This document shows, piece after piece, positions 5,904 through 7,934 of a stretch of DNA of 7,934 bases; the stretch's first letter is position 1, and the number at the start of each line of letters is the position of its first letter. Below the pieces are notes generated by a model, which ran no database searches, had not been told where the DNA came from, and was given only the letters and a program-made list of their open reading frames with translations. The stretch lies in the NCBI GenBank assembly GCA_938010495.1, contig CALLUT010000036.1, forward strand, positions 1-7,934, read 5' to 3'. The DNA is from Candidatus Absconditabacterales bacterium. Its GTDB lineage: Bacteria; Patescibacteria; JAEDAM01; Absconditabacterales; Absconditicoccaceae. The position numbers were made by a program, and so were the translations under genes.

Positions 5904-7934
5904 ATGAGAACGCACACTTTTTCAAAAAGAATTTTACTAATTATTATGTTAGTTATTTTATTTTTTGTATTTTGATGACCTACAACAAGAGTTCATGCAC
6001 AGGCCTGTCCAACAGCAAAAGCTGATATTCGGTTTTGAATGGATGAATCTTGAAGTGTTAGTAACACTGAGTTTGATGATTGATTAGATTTTATGTATCA
6101 AGTATCTGATGCATTCAATTATGATGCCGTAAATTGAATGCAATGATGAGCGTTTGCTTGGCGAACACAAATTGTAGATAATGTAATTCCTGTAAGTGAA
6201 AATTTCTGAGATACGGGTGATACATGACTTATTCAAAATTGAAATGTAGTAGTTGATAATGACTGAAGCTGAATAAGAGAGTTGTATCCTCAAAGACAAT
6301 GATCTTGATGAACAAATCTTACTCTTGCGACACAGCATATGGCTGATCTTATTAATGCCTGAAACTGAAGAAGAACATGAGTCCCTCAAGTTGGTATTAT
6401 TATTACTGATGCAGTTGAGATTCAACTCGTAAATTCAGCATATGGTTGATGACAACCTTGGATTACGGCTGCTGACAATCTAAGAAATGCGTGACCTGAT
6501 TGAGTAAATATTGTAATAGTAGTAATTGCAGAGGCAGCACAATCTTATGAAACATGAGCTGGTGCGCCAACTATCGATGCGGTTGTGTGACCATGATGAT
6601 TACTAGTAGTAGTTCCAACATATGCTGATGCAGCTGATCCTACAAAATGATATGTTGACGGATTAGTTCAAGCGGTTTGTGCTCAATCTTGTGACCCAAC
6701 AAATCCAATTTCTGACTGTGATAATGATTGAAATCCAAACGGAACTGATCCAAATCCTGGAACTCCAACAGCTCAAAATGAAAATACTTCAGTACTTGTT
6801 GGATGATCAGAAACATATGACGTTATGGATAATGATGATTTTATAGCATGACCATGAGTAACATTAGAAGATACATGAAGTGGAACCGCTCAATGAACAC
6901 TAACATTTGATAGTGATACAGGAGAAATGACATATGTACCTTTAGAATCAGAATCATGAGAATCTGTAACAGTAATATATGAAGTTTGTAATACAGCTAC
7001 TTCATGAGAATGTGCTGAAGCTACAGTAACAATAGATGTGATTTGTGATGATACAGATCTAAACCAAGACTGTGATTATGATTGAAACCCAAATGGTACA
7101 GATCCAAATCCTGATACCCCATTTGCTGAAGACGATTGAACATTTATTGCAATTCCATGATTTGCTACAAGTTTTGATATCGTATGAAATGATGATTTTG
7201 TGGCATGACCATGAATCACATTAGAAGACACATGAAATTGAACAGCTCAATGAACAATATCATTTGATAGTAATACTTGAGAGGTAACGTATTCTCCTCA
7301 TTCAAGTGAAGTATGAACAGACGTGACGATAGAATATAAAGTGTGTTATGTGCAAACATCAGTATGTGACATAGCTCTTGTAACTATAACAGCTTGATGA
7401 CCATGCGTAGATCCAAGTACTGATCCTACATGAGACGAAGACGGAGACGGAATTACAAATGAAGATGAAATACCTCATTGAGATACAGATGGAGACTGAG
7501 TAATAAATTGTGAAGACAAAGATGATGATAATGATGGTATTGATACAATAACCGAGTGAGATGACTTTGTAGATACAGATTGAGATGATGTTCCTGATTA
7601 TCTTGATTTAGATAGTGATAACGATGGGATCAATGATGTAGTAGAGTGAGGAAACCCAGATTGAGATAATGATTGAATTATTTGAATAGGAATACCTACA
7701 GTAAACGACTACTGACAAGCTATAGCAGATGAAAATAATAATCAACTAAGCACAACTACTAATCCTTGAGATACAGATTGAGATGATGTTCCTGATTATC
7801 TTGATCTAGATAGTGATAACGATGGGATCAATGATGTAGAAGAATGAGGAAACGAAGATCCAGACGGAGACGGGATCATCTGAAGTGGTGACCCAGTAGT
7901 AAATGATAAGGGACAAGCCACATGAGCATTGAGT
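5904..7934 (+). CDS. Secreted vWA-domain adhesin with Ig-like and thrombospondin type 3 repeats, 3'-truncated (UGA = Gly)
   Basis: Probably a surface or secreted adhesin. The frame stays open from ATG 5904 to the window end (677 residues) with TGA as glycine. A TAG at 5892-5894 in frame upstream fixes the start. Residues 1-32 form a signal peptide: basic start, long hydrophobic core (about 10-25), cleavage after VHA or after AQA. Residues about 40-230 form a von Willebrand factor A domain with a full MIDAS metal site: DESGSVS (Asp47, Ser49, Ser51), Thr137 in GGTNL, and Asp169 in IIITDA. Two Ig/cadherin-like repeats follow (about 271-497), each with a DCDxDGNPNGTDPNP linker, an xNDDFxAGPG motif, TGExTYxP and a cysteine pair. 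From about residue 510 come thrombospondin type 3-like calcium repeats (DxDGDxxxD). vWA and TSP3 domains typically mediate metal-dependent adhesion. No C-terminal anchor is visible because the gene continues past the edge. It probably has its own promoter. Confidence 0.92.
6714..7394 (+). repeat. Two tandem Ig/cadherin-like repeats of about 118 aa
   Basis: Unit 1 (6714-7067) and unit 2 (7068-7394) are diverged copies with a period of 354-357 bases. Both start with Asp-Cys-Asp-x-Asp-Gly-Asn-Pro-Asn-Gly-Thr, share NDDF(I/V)AGPG(V/I)TLEDTG and GTAQGT, then TGE(M/V)TY. Both end with a beta strand carrying a cysteine (YEVC or YKVC), a second cysteine 9 or 7 residues later, and a VTI strand. The pattern resembles cadherin-like domains in bacterial surface proteins that carry a V-x-x-NDD start and T-G-x-x-T-Y-x-P centre. 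The cysteine pairs could be disulfides. The alignment of TGA with GGA between units is the best evidence for the genetic code. Confidence 0.85.
7572..7655 (+). repeat. Near-identical direct repeat, copy 1
   Basis: This 84-base segment recurs at 7770-7853 with three differences by eye; the first 69 bases differ only by TTA against CTA, a silent leucine change. The spacing is 198 bases (66 codons). It encodes DTDGDDVPDYLDLDSDNDG followed by INDVVEGGN. Confidence 0.9.
7770..7853 (+). repeat. Near-identical direct repeat, copy 2
   Basis: Second copy of the 84-base segment at 7572-7655, in the same frame, 198 bases downstream. The ending reads INDVEEGGN instead of INDVVEGGN. The sequence after it again contains a PDGD loop and GIIG, so the duplicated unit is about 66 residues and may continue beyond the window. 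Confidence 0.9.

Larger units (their letters stand above)
7431..7934 (+). repeat. Thrombospondin type 3-like calcium-binding repeat region
   Basis: The translation is dominated by Asp-rich loops such as DEDGDGITNEDE, DTDGDGVINCED, DSDNDGINDV and DPDGDG, the hallmark of type 3 thrombospondin repeats that bind calcium through aspartate side chains. Glycine in these loops is written as TGA, GGA, GGT and GGG interchangeably. The array runs off the right edge, so its length is unknown. Such arrays usually form a stiff, calcium-dependent stalk. Confidence 0.88.

Noticed and set aside
6084..6425. Minus-strand ORF of 113 aa rich in Ser, Asn and Ile
   Set aside because: It is antisense to the vWA domain, whose metal-binding motif and domain order are clear.
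6042..7934. UGA as tryptophan (code 4) or selenocysteine
   Set aside because: TGA falls at conserved glycines in the MIDAS motif and calcium loops, and swaps with GGA/GGG between repeats; TGG is used for Trp. The TGA density is far too high for selenocysteine.
6714..7934. CRISPR array or non-coding satellite
   Set aside because: The repeats keep one reading frame with domain-scale periods (about 354 and 198 bases) and protein-level conservation; there are no short uniform repeats with unique spacers.

Overview
The window reads as DNA from a bacterium that decodes UGA as glycine (translation table 25), as known for Candidatus Gracilibacteria (BD1-5/GN02) and Absconditabacteria (SR1), members of the Candidate Phyla Radiation. 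Under the standard code it looks like gene-poor, AT-rich DNA with only short ORFs. With UGA as glycine it resolves into five genes that fill almost all of it. The proof is internal: in repeated parts of one protein, TGA in one copy lines up with GGA or GGG in the other, while TGG (Trp) is used separately. All four visible stop codons are TAA or TAG.

Layout: (1) 1-1010, plus strand: the 3' part of a protein of unknown function whose last ~100 residues may be a winged helix. (2) 1007-4924, minus strand: one uninterrupted 1305-aa gene with no recognised family, Lys/Glu-rich, cytosolic-looking and partly coiled coil. Genes 1 and 2 converge and overlap by four bases, both stops lying in one CTAG. 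(3) 5039-5263, plus: a 74-aa secreted protein with a clear signal peptide and two cysteines, followed by a strong hairpin terminator. (4) 5299-5721, minus: a 140-aa protein matching only the N-terminal DNA-binding part of IS630/Tc1-mariner-type transposases, its 3' end lying inside that terminator. (5) 5904 to the right edge, plus: a large secreted protein (677 aa visible, 3' end missing) with a signal peptide, a von Willebrand factor A domain with a complete metal site, two Ig/cadherin-like repeats with paired cysteines, and a run of calcium-binding thrombospondin-type-3 repeats.

Functionally, the right side carries two exported proteins, one a multidomain surface adhesin candidate. That would fit the attached, host-dependent or predatory lifestyle described for some relatives, but this is inference. 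The left side holds two proteins of unknown function. I see no RNA genes, CRISPR array, complete insertion sequence or conserved operon. Start sites lack obvious Shine-Dalgarno sequences, and promoter calls are weak because the DNA is so AT-rich.
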